A stretch of 64,000 bases of DNA from Trichoplax sp. H2 (lineage: Eukaryota; Placozoa; Uniplacotomia; Trichoplacea). The notes under the pieces are model-generated. The model worked only from the letters and a program-made list of their open reading frames with translations, ran no database searches and was not told where the DNA came from. This document shows, in pieces, positions 24,695 through 38,239 of this stretch (its first letter is position 1; every line of letters starts with the position of its first letter). The position numbers and the translations under genes were made by a program. The stretch covers positions 310,001 to 374,000 of the forward strand of contig NOWV01000008.1 of the NCBI GenBank assembly GCA_003344405.1. The letters run 5' to 3'.

Positions 24695-27600
24695 ATGAGT
24701 GAAAATACGGAGGAAAGTGATGAAATCGACAGCGAAAGGTAATGCTACAAAGGACATCCATCAGTAAGAGTAGTCTCGATCGATTGACACTGTTGCTTTC
24801 AAATAAATATCGACTTGAATAGACAGTAGACGATTATGAAGAAACGCCCTTGAAGACTAGGCTAGAGTAGAATGAATTAAACTCTTCTCCACCGAGCTGA
24901 CTTGATGGACTATTCTATTTTACAGTAGAGAGAGAGAGATACAAGCACACTACTGACCTTCTCCACTACTCTACGCATATTTTCAACCTAGTCACTATAT
25001 AGGCACTGCATAATATGAAAGTCGACAACAACTATAATACTATTTTACTCATATTTCTTGTTGCTGTAATAAGAGAGAAATTTATACAACTCTACGACTT
25101 GGACGTGTACTTCATATTAAGCCATTAAAATTATTTTCGATAGTTTCAAGTCCTAGCATGATTTGATTAATACTAATAAATAGGACAGGATTCAGATAGA
25201 CTGATGGATTGAGGTTGAAAAGTGATATACAGTATACGGTGCAGTAGGTTATTATTGTTGATTTCAGGTGTACAAATGAATGCTTGCTTGCTTTCTGATC
25301 AATTCTAACTTGAACACTGTACTACTCCACTTGTATACAGCAAATGATCTCACTTCGTCGACTAGTATTGTAGGACTCATCAATCAACAATCTTACTGCA
25401 TACAATCTAAGGCATGGATCTATAGGCTAACAATTGCTTACTCAATGTAATCATATTACCGTATAGTGCAATAGATATACAGTAGCAATGATTAATCTCG
25501 TCAGTACTCTACCGTATACCATCAATGTCCACCAGTAAATGAACTTTTTTGATGATAAATTAAAATGCAGCACTGATAGATTAAATTATCTACTACCCAT
25601 TGCGCGATAATACCACGGCAATACCTTACTTGCTGTCTACATCATGCAAAAATTCAGATAGTCCAGTCCATAAAACTAACAGACAGTTGTACCTTGTGCA
25701 AGAAAACTATGCACAAATTATATTATAGTATAATACTGTATATCGATAATCTACTGATAAAAAGGTTCAGCATATGAACCTTGAGACACCTTGGGACATG
25801 TATAGAACTAGAACAGGATAGATATAGATTGATTAATGTTGATATTAACTTTAAGAGAACGTTGCATCTTGAATAATCCTACATGTCTAATATACATAGT
25901 GTAGAGCTGGAACTGGAAATGCTAAAGGAGATTTATATAAATGAATTACAAGTGGAACAGCAATGCTCAAAGTAAGACATTATAAATAATATGCTACCAA
26001 AAACAAGTAAACATGTGAATAATATCAATTGAACAATACAATTAATATACAAGAGTTTTCAACGTAATCATCATACACTTATTGCAGTCAGGTCGCCATA
26101 AGATTAATATTCCAACTTAATCCTGGTACTGGTGATGATGCCTCAAAGCAATACGTCCGCTTAAAATTAGTAATTGATATTCCATTAAAGGTAACTAAAA
26201 TGATAAATTAAGACTATATCTTTTTGCCATCTATGGATGATCATTGATCAAAAGTTTCTCGTCAAGTTCTTAAAAGATTAAATAAAATAAATGGAATAGA
26301 GTCTTACTAGTCCATCTCGTAGAAGGCAATAAGGCTTTTTTTATAAACCTATATCATGAACTAACACTCGCAGTTAAAAGCAATACTTTTTTGGTTGAAC
26401 ATTGTATTATACTCGTGTAGCTTTATGATACCTATAATACATGAAACTGTACAGTAGTGATAAGAGTACTGAATTGATTTTACCCATACAAATCTTGCAT
26501 GAGAAATTTTTAATCTCGACAGAATTTAATACTCGAAATAATTATAATGGTGGTAATCTAGCCACATCTTACAGTACTAAGAACTGTTGACAAATTATCT
26601 TTCAAAAGTACCCTATAGAATCTCCCATTTTCAAAATTGAAAACCCACGAGGACTGTCAGAAGCTCACATTGCAAGGTAATATTTTCAGCTTTAATTTTT
26701 TGATAAATAACGTCATAAAACTGCTCATATACGACGCAAGCACATCGATGAATTTCATTATGATAATCATGTTTAAATCTATCGAACTTAAACTAATAAC
26801 TCAGTATTTACTATCTGATTAATAGCATCTTGGCTAATTGTACAGAACTTGCGAAAAGCAGGGAAGGAGAATTAATCCTATTAGAATTAGTTGAGGTTAT
26901 TCAATCACAGCTTTGTAATAACATTTCAAAACCTACTTGAAATAATTATTCGAATACTTTATAAAATAAAATATGGTTTCATTCATTGCTGATTTTAGTA
27001 CGTCAAAGACAGCTTAACTGCCAATAATATCCCTATATGCAAATGTGCCATTTGTTTACGCCATTTTATGGTAAAAGTAATATTTATACGTTCGCTTTTG
27101 AAAACTTTCTCGTATACTAAGATGATGAACTAACTCTAAACAAAATTTAATGTCAGGACGCTAGCAACTTTATTAAAACGGATTGCTACCATTACTTTCA
27201 CAATGCATGCATTATGCGATACAAAAGGCATCAAGATGATAATAATGAAGAGGTAAATTGACTTTGTCTTGTTTTAAGATTTTGGTCACGATTTTTCATC
27301 TGTATCTATAGGTAATTGAATGGACAACATATATCACCTGATCTTTGCTCTTGTTCGTGATAGTTACTGTGTCCAATATGTAGGGAGCCATTAGATAACA
27401 TTGATCTTGATGCATTCAAAAATTTATCACTTAAGGACGGCGATCAGACCGAAGTAAGTGGATCATCAAATATAAATGTATCTCGATGATATTACTGCAA
27501 TTGCCTACAGTCTTCTATGCCTATTCTCTTATACAAGACATTTATAATAATGTAGGAGGATGACAGCGAATATGTTCATAGTAAAGATTTTAAGTTATGG

Positions 27601-28248
27601 CAACAAGAAACCGCTAAAATTTATCAGAAACAATTAGAAAATGGTGGTATAATTGACTTGGAAAAGGAAAAAAAGAGATTCTTAGTAACTGAAGCTACGG
27701 TAAGATGATCGTTGTTAAATGGATATCTATCGATCTGATTCTAATATCGAATTTAAATTTTATCACCATGCTATAAATTGAAATTATTTACAATCAAGAC
27801 TTTATCACCAACAAGCAAACAAGTAGTAAAATCAGGGGATGATTCAAGAGCTGAACTTAATACATCTTATGATCGTGTGTATGAAACTCCACGTAAGGAA
27901 GATTTTAAGGTGGAAGATAGAATTAGTAAAACGCTTCCTCGCAAGAATATAACCGAATCGCATTCGTATCAATCTTTTAATCGATCACATAAACGGAACT
28001 ATCGGTGGACATCTAAGAATGATTATGTTCGCTCAGAAGCAGAAGTGAATCGTGACAACAACTTAACAAGAAGCGAATTTCATACGCCTTCTAAACATAA
28101 TTCTCCTCCAGCTCGGTCTGGTCAAGCTACAAATCGTGTATTTGATGACCAGTCAAGCAAATCTAGTCGTTATCGTGGAAACAAAGGTGATAAAAAACAC
28201 TACAGGTCGCCAAATCATTCGAATGAATCAAAAGATCAGAACTTATGA
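24695..28248 (+). CDS. RNF25: RNF25-like E3 ubiquitin ligase (RWD + RING-H2)
   Basis: RING-type E3 ligase that recruits E2 enzymes; vertebrate RNF25/AO7 works with UBE2D/UBE2E-type E2s. Exons: 24695-24738, 25900-25971, 26088-26190, 26609-26676, 26826-26895, 26999-27070, 27157-27252, 27364-27453, 27556-27699, 27799-28248. They sum to 1209 nt, 402 residues plus TGA; human RNF25 is about 459. The RWD domain covers ~residues 15-125 (LEMLKEIYINELQV, YVRLKLVIDIP, YPIESP, NPRGLSE). The RING ligands are C135, C138, C153, H155, H158, C161, C178, C181, that is C-x2-C-x14-C-x-H-x2-H-x2-C-x16-C-x2-C. Then follow the family's KLWQQETAKIYQKQ and GGIIDLEKEKKRF block and a basic, Arg/Ser/Asn-rich disordered tail (~254-402). 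The start exon MSENTEESDEIDSE joins in phase (AG|T); an alternative start at ATG 25883, in frame, would skip it. Confidence 0.92.
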
Positions 28249-29365
28249 TACTTAGCTAGTACAGGATATATATTGCAAAACGGTAAAATTTTTTTCATGT
28301 TATTTGCGTAGGTAACATTGATTAATTGTAGATAATACTAGTACAGTCTCGCTGATGTAACATACGTGTATGTACGTGTAAGGAATGATTGTAAATATAA
28401 AGAAAATATCTAAATTTTTATATAAATTAATTCCACCGACTTAGCTACTGACAGGCAATGTGTATTCAGTGTGAGTTTTAAGCCATCTCAGGTGGATATA
28501 TTCTAATTGATAATGAATCACAACGTTGAAACTTGAGTTATTATTTGTTTATACCTATTTCTGCAGATTGCTATAGTATCACAATGGCTATAAAAGGGAA
28601 AATCATTATCTTATTCACTTAGTAATATAGGTAGCATAGCATTGAAGCGTAGAATACAGTAACCAATTTTATTTTACACAAAGAGACAAAATTCATAATT
28701 ATAATGTACAAAACATATATATTTGTTATATATGTCGTATATATATAAATTCGAATTTGTAGCACAAAAAATTCGGACAATATCTTAAAACTATACACTC
28801 ACGATAGTGAATGACTGGTGAAGCAGTTTAGTCGTCCATCTTTATTTTAAGTTGCTGCTATTATTACGCAGCACATCTGTGACAATAAAGTGATATCCTC
28901 AACACAAATTATATATAGATAAATGCTGATATATTTTACAGAAATATCATATACAGCAAAAGATGGTCACTATTTACGTTATGAGAAACGAAATGACGCC
29001 ATAGCAAAATCATGGCATCATTATACTACTTCTAATTAAGACTTATACGAGGTATATTATGCATGATTTATCAGGAGCAAAATAAATAAAAGATATGAAA
29101 TATAACCGGTGATCTTTCTGAGCATTCGATGTGATGCGACAGTAAGAAGTCAAAATGATTATCAACTTTGGACTAGTATAATTATTGACAATTCTTATGA
29201 TATAACAATACAAAATCATGACATTGCTGATCACATTTTTAAATACAGCACACAATTAATTCTTGTTATCATAAAAATTTAGTTTGATGCTAGATTAATT
29301 CCTAATCTTACAAAAAAGTTTGTAATAATGGAATAAATAATACGTTGTAAAATTTTCTATAAATG
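28249..29365. other. Convergent 3' intergenic region
   Basis: Lies between the stop codons of RNF25 (plus) and the SEC14-like gene (minus), so it must hold both 3' ends. It has an AT-alternating stretch near 28705-28750 and AATAAA-like signals (for example ATATAAAG near 28397 and CAATAAAG near 28884) that could serve RNF25. No gene was seen; the minus frame 29043-29255 is not convincing. Confidence 0.4.
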
Positions 29366-32300
29366 TTAAAAATTTGTAATTTCACTAAATGGATTCAAAT
29401 ATATCCGTTGCTCTTCAACACTTGGTTCCACAACTTGAATGCAGTACCAGATTTTCTGAGAATGTAATAGTGAATGTGAATTGTCTAGTTCTAGGGTATC
29501 TATGATATTAAGAAATAACACAACATTAGTTAATAAAATGGAGCAACTTTTTACGACTACAAGCTTACAATAACCGGGAAAGATACAGAAGCACCCATCA
29601 CACGTTGGAGTACATTTAGCCTTCATAGTCTTTTGAGCAATCTATATTACATTGAAATTTTTAAAGTTATAAGTATAACACCTTAGATAATCATAGAAAT
29701 ATTTTGATAGACTAAATGCAAGTTGTAAAAAGTAATAATTCGCAGAAGCTGATAAAAATAAATCGATAAGGATAATAGTTAGCTATAAGTGTTTATTAAC
29801 AAAGTATTACAAGAGTGAAAACCATGTAACAATTATTGATAAGATTTTAAAACTACAAATTCAAACTTACTACAGCGTCCTCATCTTTCTTGATAGGATT
29901 AGTCTTATCAGTGCCTTTATAGTATAATCCAACGTTTATATAATTTGATTGGAATACGATTTCCCATCTGTAATATGATGTAGCATACTATCAATTATTT
30001 TATTTTCAAGCATTGCTACAAGATTATTAAATAATACAATAGTTATCAGCTATCAAAAATTTATCCTCTGTTAAATTAGCACTATATGATTTATTTGATA
30101 GCAATTAATATACGGCATAAAGCAATCGTTAATTTCCTGAAATGAAAACTATTAGCATTATGACCTAAGCATACATATTTAGTATGCCTTTTATCTTCAC
30201 GCACAGTATATTTAAACACTCTTATATCGATGAATTGCAAATACTTATATATGTATTAAAAGCAATCATAAACAGTTAGCAAATTAACAATAGCGTATAA
30301 TTTCGATACAATATATACTTTTGCATGATTTAGATACGAGAAACTGCTAGAAATAATTTCTTCTTATCTAAAGCCTATATACTAATGCTATTCGTAGTAA
30401 TTTATTAAATCCGTGAAAAAAGTAATGTATTTGTTATTGCCAAAGTTATTACTTATTGTGTATTATACAGCTTGTAAATTACATAATATCTGCTTAATAG
30501 AATATGGATATTAAAAAATAATAATAACTAATTAGAGAATATTTCATTAACTTTAATATGTGAATTGTTTTAGACAGCTTTCAAAATTTCATGTAACGGT
30601 AGCGCAACAAATGATTGTATAGCCTTAATCACGTCTTAATCATTAAAAGATATTTTTCATAGGTTTGATGAAACATAAGCTGTTATATTATAATCTTTCG
30701 TATTATTAAAAATGAAACCAATAAGAAAAAACAGGGTACATCGTACAACCTTAATGTACTGCCAGCAACTGATATCTCCACGTCAATATCATAAACAGAT
30801 TTTCTCCCAACACTGCATTCCTTCCACGTGCCAAAATGAAGCGATGGCAAAGCCTTACCATATAAATATTTGGGAATCTTATGCGGGTAAGCCAACTAGT
30901 TTATTAATATTGAATTATATTAAAAGTAAAAATTAGGTATTGAAATATTAGACTGTATTGTGCCTACACTATAAGAAATTTTACCCAGCATCTACGTGTA
31001 TTTTATATTTTACCCATTCCGAACAATTTGGATCTTCATTAGTATCGGTTAAATTACCTCCATAGCAAGCTGGTACTACCTCAGCGCCAAGTTCATCTAC
31101 AAGAACACTTTGATAATGATAATCTACTGGACATAAATAATTATATCAGTTTGTAGTTAAATATCTATGTATTAATTATGCAGATATTTGTATCTATCAT
31201 TCACTAGGACTGTTAAAGATCATCCAATTTAAATACTAAGTAGCATATGTTGGCACAAACGTACTTGGTAATATAACAGCCTTTTTCCGAAATTCCTTTA
31301 TGAATAAGCTCTTATACGTCCAATAAAAGATGTGAAAACTTTTAGGACATCGAATGATATAAATTTTCTCTATCATTCCCGGCCATATTTTCATGAATGC
31401 GTTACAGATCTGTCAATTTGAAAATTTTATCGTTCTATCAGCAATGTTATATTTGCTTTTCTTACTTCAGGATAATTATGATTGGATAAGATTGAACTTC
31501 ACCTACCTGACTAAAGAAACTGTTGCCTACAAAATATAGCCAAAAAAATCGGAGAAATTATTAGTTTTAAATTTCGAAAGAAATAAAAGTATTTGAAATC
31601 ATGATATCTGTGCACGAACGTTTATTATTCTAGTCATGCTTTACAACTTTAAATGATTCAGTAGTAAAAAGGATTCAAATAAATTAATGCCTCGTAATAA
31701 ATCTTTAAAATTCAATTTAACTGTATTCTATCCTCTGATAGGGAATTAAGGATCAATATTTAATTGAAGGATGATCAATTACGAAATCTCTTATAATCTA
31801 TATTAAAATGTTAAGCATGAACAATATCTGCACTAAATTACGCCATACATGCAAATAAGAAACAGCTACTGTTTTCTAAGATTTCTTATCCGCAACAATC
31901 CATCATTAGGATCGTTTTATATTTTGCGACCTATCGATATGGTAGTACCAAAAATAAGCTTTCTCTAATTGTATGAAAATAATTTTCGTAGCGTTACAAA
32001 TCGAAATTTATAACAAGGAAGATTAAAACTATTACAGAAACTACACACAATGAGTCTACTATCAGGTTTATCCTTCCTGACATTTGCCTATTAAACGACT
32101 CTAAATACTGAAGATCTCCTATTGTCTATAGGAACAGTAACACAACGCTAGTCTCTCTCAGACGCAACTGAACCCAAACTTTATTGAAAAGTCAGATAAT
32201 TTGTAGAAAATCAATACAAACATTAGTTATCAGTACTTGGATAATATTATAAAACTAAGCAGCTATCCATTAAAAGAATGTATAATGTCATAGATAAATT

Positions 32301-33104
32301 AACTCTATAAAACGTAGTAATATCATGTTTGATTTACTCACCCATTTTTAAAGCGTTCCATAAGAATTTCATATCGAACAGGAACATATCAATAATAATA
32401 ACAATTTTTTCCGGTAGGACGCATGGCTACATTTGTAGGAAAGGGAGCCATTAAAATAAATAATATAACACATTAAGTAACGACTTATAGAATTCTTATG
32501 TTATTTCAAATTGATATCTGAATACGAGAAAGTATCTATGACGACCCACTGTTAGATTGAGAAATCAAAAATGAACTACTTTAAAATACTCTTGAAGTAG
32601 ACTCTTGGAAATTGTAGCGTAGCGTGCCTAATACAGGATTATCGGCATAAGATCAAAGTCAATTTGTATTAATTTACCTGTTGACCAGATAGCTGGCTAT
32701 TCTCAATATTTCTTTGAGTTCGTAGAAGATAAGCTTGAAGATCACTTTCTGTAACTGCATTTGCCATACCGAAAACGTCTATATTTCCCAGTAATTCAAC
32801 ACGAACACGGTAATTATTCTTGCTCAATTTAGGCAGCCAACCTCCTGGATAGTAACTATCCAGAATCTATGAGTAAAATAGAATATCAGATTTAATTATC
32901 ATTGTAAATCATTGTTATAAAAGTTAAAGTCTATCTAAGGCTATAATATACTTGCTTAGTGAGTTACAATAATAGTATAATCATTAGCTAAGCTGCAACG
33001 AAGTTCAAATAAGATGTGAGTACGCATACCTCTGATGATTTGATTGATGTTGATTGTTGATGATTTTGAGAATTTCCCAATTCTATAGGAGTTTTCCATG
33101 GCAG
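29366..33104 (-). CDS. SEC14-like protein, CRAL-TRIO + GOLD, partial model (5' end not found)
   Basis: Lipid-binding protein of the SEC14L group. Exons 5'->3': 33104-33030 (tentative), 32866-32678, 32426-32342, one short exon not found, 31409-31265, 31126-31014, 30895-30750, 29967-29871, 29641-29569, 29499-29366. Signature parts: YYPGGWLP at the start of the CRAL-TRIO core, VIIIIDMFLFDMKFLW, IYIIRCPKSFHIFYW, PACYGGNLTDTNEDPNCSEW, then the GOLD segments ending in YTLELDNSHS. Exons 29641-29569 (73 nt) and 29499-29366 (134 nt) equal in length their counterparts in the plus-strand locus at 46-59 kb. The core is divergent: the usual D-x-D-G-H/R-P after GGWLPG is replaced by SKNNYR, and the EGLG motif is missing. 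Between 32341 and 31410 the family predicts a ~20-nt exon (G-x-x-x-Y/F-x-E) that I could not place, and the N-terminal CRAL-TRIO_N exons are not recognised, so this may be a fast-evolving gene or a decaying copy. Confidence 0.75.
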
Positions 33105-33229
33105 CTAGTCAAGAACAGCGAGAATAGTCGTTATATACGGACATATAATTGAACTCATATCTCATAAGTACCAAACACGGCTAGACTTATATAACGTAAA
33201 ATAAACCGACTATATTTAATGTATGAAAA
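33105..33229. other. Upstream flank of the minus-strand SEC14-like gene
   Basis: The missing first exons of the SEC14-like gene should lie here or further right on the minus strand. A weak fourth-exon-like fragment ending in an L-W-C-W-P-E sequence is seen on the minus strand near 39755-39815, but its phase partners were not found, so it is not included in the model. Confidence 0.3.
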
Positions 33230-33480
33230 GTTTATACCTAGCTAAATGTTTTAATTATCTTATCAATATTTAAACTGCCGTATTTAATACATGATAAGTT
33301 GATTCCTAACTAAATATGTTAGCATAGCTTATCAATATTTAAGCCGGTTTTATTGAATACGTTTATGTCTCAGTAAATATTTTAATGTATCTCGTCAACG
33401 TTTAAAATTTGCTATATTGAATAATTGATAGCTTATATCTAACAAACAATATCAATGCGTCTTATAAACATTCAGCTACA
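33230..33480. repeat. Degenerate tandem repeat, ~70-75-base unit, about 4 copies
   Basis: Recurring pattern of TATTTAAT(A/G)-CATGA(A/T)AAGTT, then CTAACTAAAT, then CTTATCAATATTTAA, at roughly 70-75-base spacing. Copies are well diverged. The neighbouring DNA also contains an older duplication: 33420-33620 resembles 33820-34030 (shared TCTTATAAA-ATTCAGCT, AATATTATAGACTTTTATAACT and CTATAAATTC landmarks). Confidence 0.5.
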
Positions 33481-34059
33481 CTATTAGGAGATATTATAAA
33501 CTTTTGTAACTATTAATTCATCAGACTTTGATTAGCTCTTTCTTGTACACTTAAATGCATATGCTATCGAAAATATCAGTAGAAGAGATTTATCTATAAA
33601 TTCGAAATACATGTCTTTAGAAGGCAATTTTATATACACCTTTTAGCAAATGTGTAGACCCAAATATTATATCTATATTTTCGAATGTATATTACATAAA
33701 GTATTTCTATCTACAAAGCTTAGTATATGAATAGAGACCTAAAGATTCTAATAATCATTTCTCTGTGCACTTATTTTCTCTTGCTCATAAAAATTGATAT
33801 TGTCATCTGGATGTTATAGTAGATCTAAGTTAACTTATTCAATACTAGATAATAAATTCATATCCACTAAAATGTTAATATGTCTTATAAATATTCAGCT
33901 TTATCACTAGATACGGCAATATTATAGACTTTTATAACTGAATATCCTATATATAGTTTATGTAGAAGAAATATTAAAAATGATCCTATCTATAAATTCT
34001 AAATATAATTCCTTCTAAAGTATTTCTACCTACTTCATTTAGTGAATATGTAGATCTAA

Positions 34060-37000
34060 ATACTCTTGAAATAATTAAATGTGTCTATCTTCTCCTAATC
34101 CTATAGATTACTATTCTTATTCGTAAGCTATAAAAGTTCTAATCCTATAGTAACCATTTGCTGTGAATCATTTGAAATTACATTATCGTATAAATTGGCT
34201 AAATTCAAGTTATAGAAGTTATCAAAATTAGCCTAGTTATATACTTCGAGTACTCACTGAATTAATAAGACTTCCAGGGATTGATATTTTCCTTAGTCCA
34301 TTAACTAAGGATAATAAAAGAAAAAAATTACTTTATTTTCGCATTTTAAAGAATACAGGTTAATGCGATATATATCAATTTTATTTTATGAGAACTTAAA
34401 AATAAGAATGGATAAATTCTTCTCCATACTAATTTGCTAGACTATTTATACTATAATTATTTCAATCAAATCCGAAATCCCTTTCACCCAACCTATTATT
34501 CAAATTGAACTAGTTTAAAATAGTAATTATAACAAACAATTAATCAAATCACATCCATCTAGGGATCACTGCTAAAGTAGTCTACGGGACATCATAAAAG
34601 TTATAGAACGCATCCTCAGTTAAAATAGCTAAGGCTATACGTAGTTATGATACATTAAATGCTGCAGAAAAGCGTTAGCTAGAATACATTAAGGATACCC
34701 CAAAAAAACTTCCATCATAATAAGTAGCAGAAATAAATAAAAAAGAAGAAGGATTTGCTTAGTTTTCTACGTCAGAAACGATCAATCTTAGGGCTATTTC
34801 CATTTCAAGAGTAGCTATTTAGGATTTAATCACGGTACATACAATTTATAAATGTTTATCGTTCACGTCAAAATCATACTATGACATGGTACTAAAAATG
34901 GTTGTAGAGTTGTAAAACTCTAGAATCTCTATTCTATTACTGTATTTGCTGCAATTAACTTTGGCAATCCTATATATAACCTATTTTATTTACAGTGCAG
35001 AAATGGCGATTAATAAGTTTTTCCTTGTATTAATATTCAGTCTAGATACGAAAGTTAATGAATCTACAATAGTTAAAGTTAAAACCTTAGTCATATATGA
35101 TTTCATGCAGGTTCTGCAGTTTAAGGTTTCATTGCATACTAACATATATTTAAAAAGCTTTGCAAAAGTTAATTCTTTAATAGAAAAGTATTACTTTTAC
35201 ACTGGTATCTACATATTGCTCCATCATTTATGTGGCTATAATCGTATACAGCATCAAGACGTATTATAATGTAAGATTAGCTAAAAAATACTTTTGTACA
35301 ATGTTTGAATATCAGGATAACATTTTTGATTACTATTGTCCATAATGACACATTAAAAGAACATTGCATACTGCAACCTTAATCCAATCGATTATCGAGT
35401 GAATAAGATATTAATGAATATTAGCACAACAGAAGAAAATAGTTTCATCAAAATCTGTCCAATTGAGCGACGCTACCTCACGAAAGTAAATCTGATCATT
35501 AATTTTTTATTCTATATGTATGTAGGTGAAGATCCAGTTTTGTATAGGTAATAGTTATTTCACCCATTTATACCGGTAAACTTTCTTTTACAGTATTAAT
35601 CTTAAGTAAGGTATTATGAAGGAAATAGTTGCTATACCCTATTCATAAATGTGGAAAACGAGTCATGAAGTACTAATCTATTATAGAAATTACCCCCTTT
35701 CTGACAGAAAATTTTAGTTCTGCCATTTACTACTAGAATTGTATCAACAGTACTTATAATATACTATTAGAAGGATGTAATTAGAGATTTTAAAAATAAA
35801 AAACTTTGGTCAAAAAATCTGCCCAGCATTTTCTTCATCTATTATCGTAGAATATGATCAGTAGAAGCTCTCGTTAAATGCTATAAAATGGTATCATCTA
35901 GACTCTACCTTCTATTCGCGGTATAGGATGGTTATTTGATTGATGCAGCATGGATTTCTTGTCTTTTAAGCTAGAATTAGGTTGCCAAACGGTCGATACA
36001 AGAAATAACGAGCGAATCGTCATGATGATATTCAAGAAATGATAATAATACTTTGCAGTAGTAATGGATATTTGGCCTAATTATGCGGATTTTAAAAGCT
36101 GCTTGTTTATTCATAAAAGTAGAATACACTGAATAGATGATAATAAGTGTAGTGATATATAAACTAGCACTAGCTAGCTATGTTTTTGCTAATTACTACG
36201 CTAATAGCAGTACGTCAAAAAAACACGGTTGGAATTTTTTTACAGGATTGAGAATTTCAAAGAGCTATTATATAATATTACTCACCTGAAAGTATGTGTC
36301 TTGATAAATGATACCCAGTGAAGTTAAAAGCTTTATGTCTTGTTTGTGAATATAGCAATAGATCAATATGGCTATCAACACTATAATAGTGTCGTTAAGA
36401 TGATTAAAGTTAATAGAAAGTACCGTTACTGTTATTGGCAGGTGTATAATTCAGGGATTGCAAAAAGTTGAAATAAATTGATTAAAAGTAGCAATTTCTC
36501 AGATCGATGACTACAGTAGAGGAAAACACTGTTGACTAGCAAGCGATAAATATATAATAATAAAATCTGTAAAATATATCTATGCAGATGTTGAAATAGG
36601 AGTGATTAATCATTAATAGCTAAATCGATTATCTCGCACGATATTATATATACATATAATATATATACATATATTGTATAGACTGTACAGCTATTGCGCG
36701 CATATCAGTAGCCTTAACATACCGTATATAGAAAAATCTCGGCGTAAAGTAATAGAAAAAGGGTATGTACCTTATTATGTAAAGGACATGAATCATTTTC
36801 TATTTGTTACAAAATGTAGAATAGGCTATTGTCGTTTTTATAAATACAGAAAGATGATTCTTTAAGGAAATGTTATTTTCTCTCTATTAAAAGTTTATCG
36901 ATACTCTCTAATCTAATTCATTTTAGAGGCAAAAGTAGATGTATTAGCTCAGTAACTTATTGATAAAACTAGCGGTAAATCTTCACTTTAAAGCAGGTCA

Positions 37001-37730
37001 GGAAAATAATCAATTAGTACAACATGCTATCATTTTGCTAGCACATCATCAAATATTACTGAAGCTTATTGTTTTACATCTATAGAGATAAGAATTTCCC
37101 ACGATAAACGGCGAATCAGTAATCTAAATTTAATATCTGTATTGCAATACAATGTATACAAAAGTCATATGCCAATGACAGCAATTATTGCTCCAGCCAT
37201 TTGCAATAATAGGAACCCTAGGGTAGAGATATTCTGTAATAGTAATAGGCATAAACAATAATTTAATATCTCTTATTGTAAATGGACATTTGACCGAATT
37301 TTATCTCCCTATGACTCCTAGACATCACGTCTCCACCAGTAAATTTGTATCGGTTGATCTCTATTTCTTAATACAATCTGATTTATGTTTTCGAAAAATT
37401 TTTTTAATTATTTTTTTTATAAGGAAATTAGATAGTATTTTATACTATCAAAGACTCACTCTCAATTTTGATCATCATTTTAGCGGCCTTTGTATTTGAT
37501 GTTGTAGTAAATAGATGGAGAATACGTTAATATAAAGCGGATGAATACAAGAAAGAAAAGAAAGCATCAATTAAAAAACCGCAATTTGTAAGAATAGTAA
37601 AAAATAATCATCCTTTTGCTTTATGGCGTACGTTATAATGGAAGCAATGCTTACGAAATATTCTAATCGAATTATCTATCATAAACAACATAAACCGATT
37701 ATACGTAATTATTCTTTGTATAGACTTTAA
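34060..37730. other. Gene-poor AT-rich stretch
   Basis: No exon of a recognisable family was found on either strand. The frames at 34946-35269, 36674-36865 and 37290-37499 (plus) are rich in Ile, Tyr, Leu and Lys as expected for translated AT-rich DNA and are not called. An AT dinucleotide-like run with TATATACATATA units lies at about 36643-36680. A well-formed donor CAG|GTGAGT on the minus strand near 36287 has no acceptable exon upstream of it. Confidence 0.4.
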
Positions 37731-37734
37731 GATT

Positions 37735-38130
37735 AGACATGTACCATAGCATCCCTCAATCATGGACCATAAGTTGTTTTACAACTAGTTGTATCATATA
37801 ATCTATCTTTATTTTTGTATTATTAATAACAGGTTGCCCCAATTGGCACCGATATTAAGCACGATATTTAAATATAGATAAATATGTTACAAAATATGCA
37901 TATAGCTTAATCGAATTTTTAATGATGGTTTATTCAGTGATCTTCGTTGATTATAAACTGAAACATGTATCATATCATTTCTCAATCATTTTCATAATTC
38001 GCATTTATAGTTAATTGCATCATATCATTTATCTTTTTTTGTATTATTTAATAGCAGCTTGCTACAATTCACTACGATAGTAGGCACGGTATACAAATAA
38101 ATGCAGATATAAATGCATAGTGCACCTTCA
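37735..38130. repeat. Two-copy tandem repeat, ~229-base unit
   Basis: Two diverged copies share ACATGTA(C/T)CATA, CTCAATCAT, TGTATCATATAATCTATCTTT-like, TTTTTGTATTATT, CAGGTTGC and CACGATATTTAAAT-like landmarks. Starts are near 37737 and 37966. Confidence 0.5.
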
Positions 38131-38239
38131 TAATTCTAACGATATATGTTCAGTAATCGTTATTATCTAATACAGGCGTAAATTTACGGTTTAATTTACT
38201 TTAAAAGAACTATATTTGTAGTAATCAATAAAGAGTTTA

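Noticed and set aside
34946-35269. 107-codon plus-strand frame with hydrophobic segments
   Set aside because: Composition (Ile, Leu, Tyr, Lys) is what AT-rich DNA gives by chance; no family, no repeat of the frame elsewhere.
36240-36300. Strong minus-strand donor CAG|GTGAGT
   Set aside because: No upstream exon with a matching acceptor and SEC14-like content could be built.
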